Made by a program: the position numbers and the translations under genes. DNA of 14,127 nucleotides. Origin: Candidatus Bathyarchaeota archaeon. Lineage in GTDB: Archaea; Thermoproteota; Bathyarchaeia; Bathyarchaeales; WAQA01. The notes under the pieces were generated by a model. The model did not search any database and was not told the DNA's origin. It worked only from the letters and a program-made list of their open reading frames with translations. Numbering within the stretch: the first letter of the stretch is position 1; each line of letters opens with the position of its first letter. Shown here in pieces: positions 14,101 to 14,127 of the stretch. The DNA lies in assembly GCA_015520475.1 (NCBI GenBank), contig WAQA01000036.1, positions 1 through 14,127 on the forward strand, given 5' to 3'.

Positions 14101-14127
14101 TATATCTTTATTGGACCGATCCTTCCA
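14094..14127 (+). CDS. Possible AlaX-type alanyl-tRNA editing protein, N-terminal fragment
   Basis: An ATG at 14094 opens a frame that runs off the window after 11 codons, reading MEVYLYWTDPS. The YLYWTDP-type opening resembles the start of AlaX proteins and of the AlaRS editing domain, which hydrolyse mischarged Ser- or Gly-tRNA(Ala). Eleven residues cannot settle this; the metal motif HxxxH lies outside the window. No clear Shine-Dalgarno site precedes it. ATTAATAG at 14051-14058 could be a TATA box, with a start near 14080. It is divergent from the MobB-like gene. Confidence 0.42.
   Translation, partial: MEVYLYWTDPS

Noticed and set aside
1..14127. CRISPR array or insertion sequence
   Set aside because: There is no series of identical repeats with unique spacers, and no transposase or terminal inverted repeats; the short repeats seen are listed separately.

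Overview
The window looks like chromosomal DNA from an archaeon. It carries archaeal EF-2, a 25-residue ribosomal protein eL41, a NurA-HerA pair, a geranylgeranyl-reductase-family flavoprotein and an archaeal zinc-ribbon protein. Start regions have archaeal signals: TATA boxes about 25-30 bases before inferred transcription starts, GGTGA-type Shine-Dalgarno sites, and some near-leaderless starts. EF-2 and the other proteins read like the TACK side of the Archaea, possibly Bathyarchaeia or a relative. That placement is an impression from sequence style, not from a search.

Layout. Bases 1-163 hold the C-terminal tail of an archaeal tyrosine integrase. A zinc-ribbon protein and a GGR-family flavoprotein follow on the minus strand. 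A divergent promoter then serves an SplB-like radical SAM protein (plus), whose stop codon interlocks with that of EF-2 (minus). Just upstream of EF-2, on the same strand, sits a very small gene for eL41. Next is a small winged-helix-like protein (minus), divergent from nurA-herA (plus) across one shared TATA box. An M42 aminopeptidase, a ferredoxin-tailed aldo/keto reductase and an AAC(3)-like acetyltransferase with an extra C-terminal region follow, all on the minus strand. Then come a DHH-family phosphoesterase/RecJ-like protein (plus) and a MobB-like GTPase (minus). The last 34 bases appear to begin an AlaX-type alanyl-tRNA editing protein (plus).

How the genes relate. Two themes recur. 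One is translation: EF-2, eL41, the zinc-ribbon protein and perhaps AlaX. The other is DNA processing: NurA, HerA, the DHH protein and the radical SAM protein. The remaining genes are metabolic singletons. Most genes seem to have their own promoters; the clearest operon is nurA-herA, whose reading frames overlap. No rRNA, tRNA, CRISPR array or complete mobile element was seen. With eL41 called, no gene-free stretch exceeds 300 bases; the longest is the 211-base gap before the DHH gene (235 bases if the later AAC(3) start is used).

The best candidates for a second look are the eL41 gene and its leader, the symmetric elements around the shared wHTH/nurA promoter, the C-terminal extension of the AAC(3) homologue, and the regularly spaced repeats before the DHH gene.
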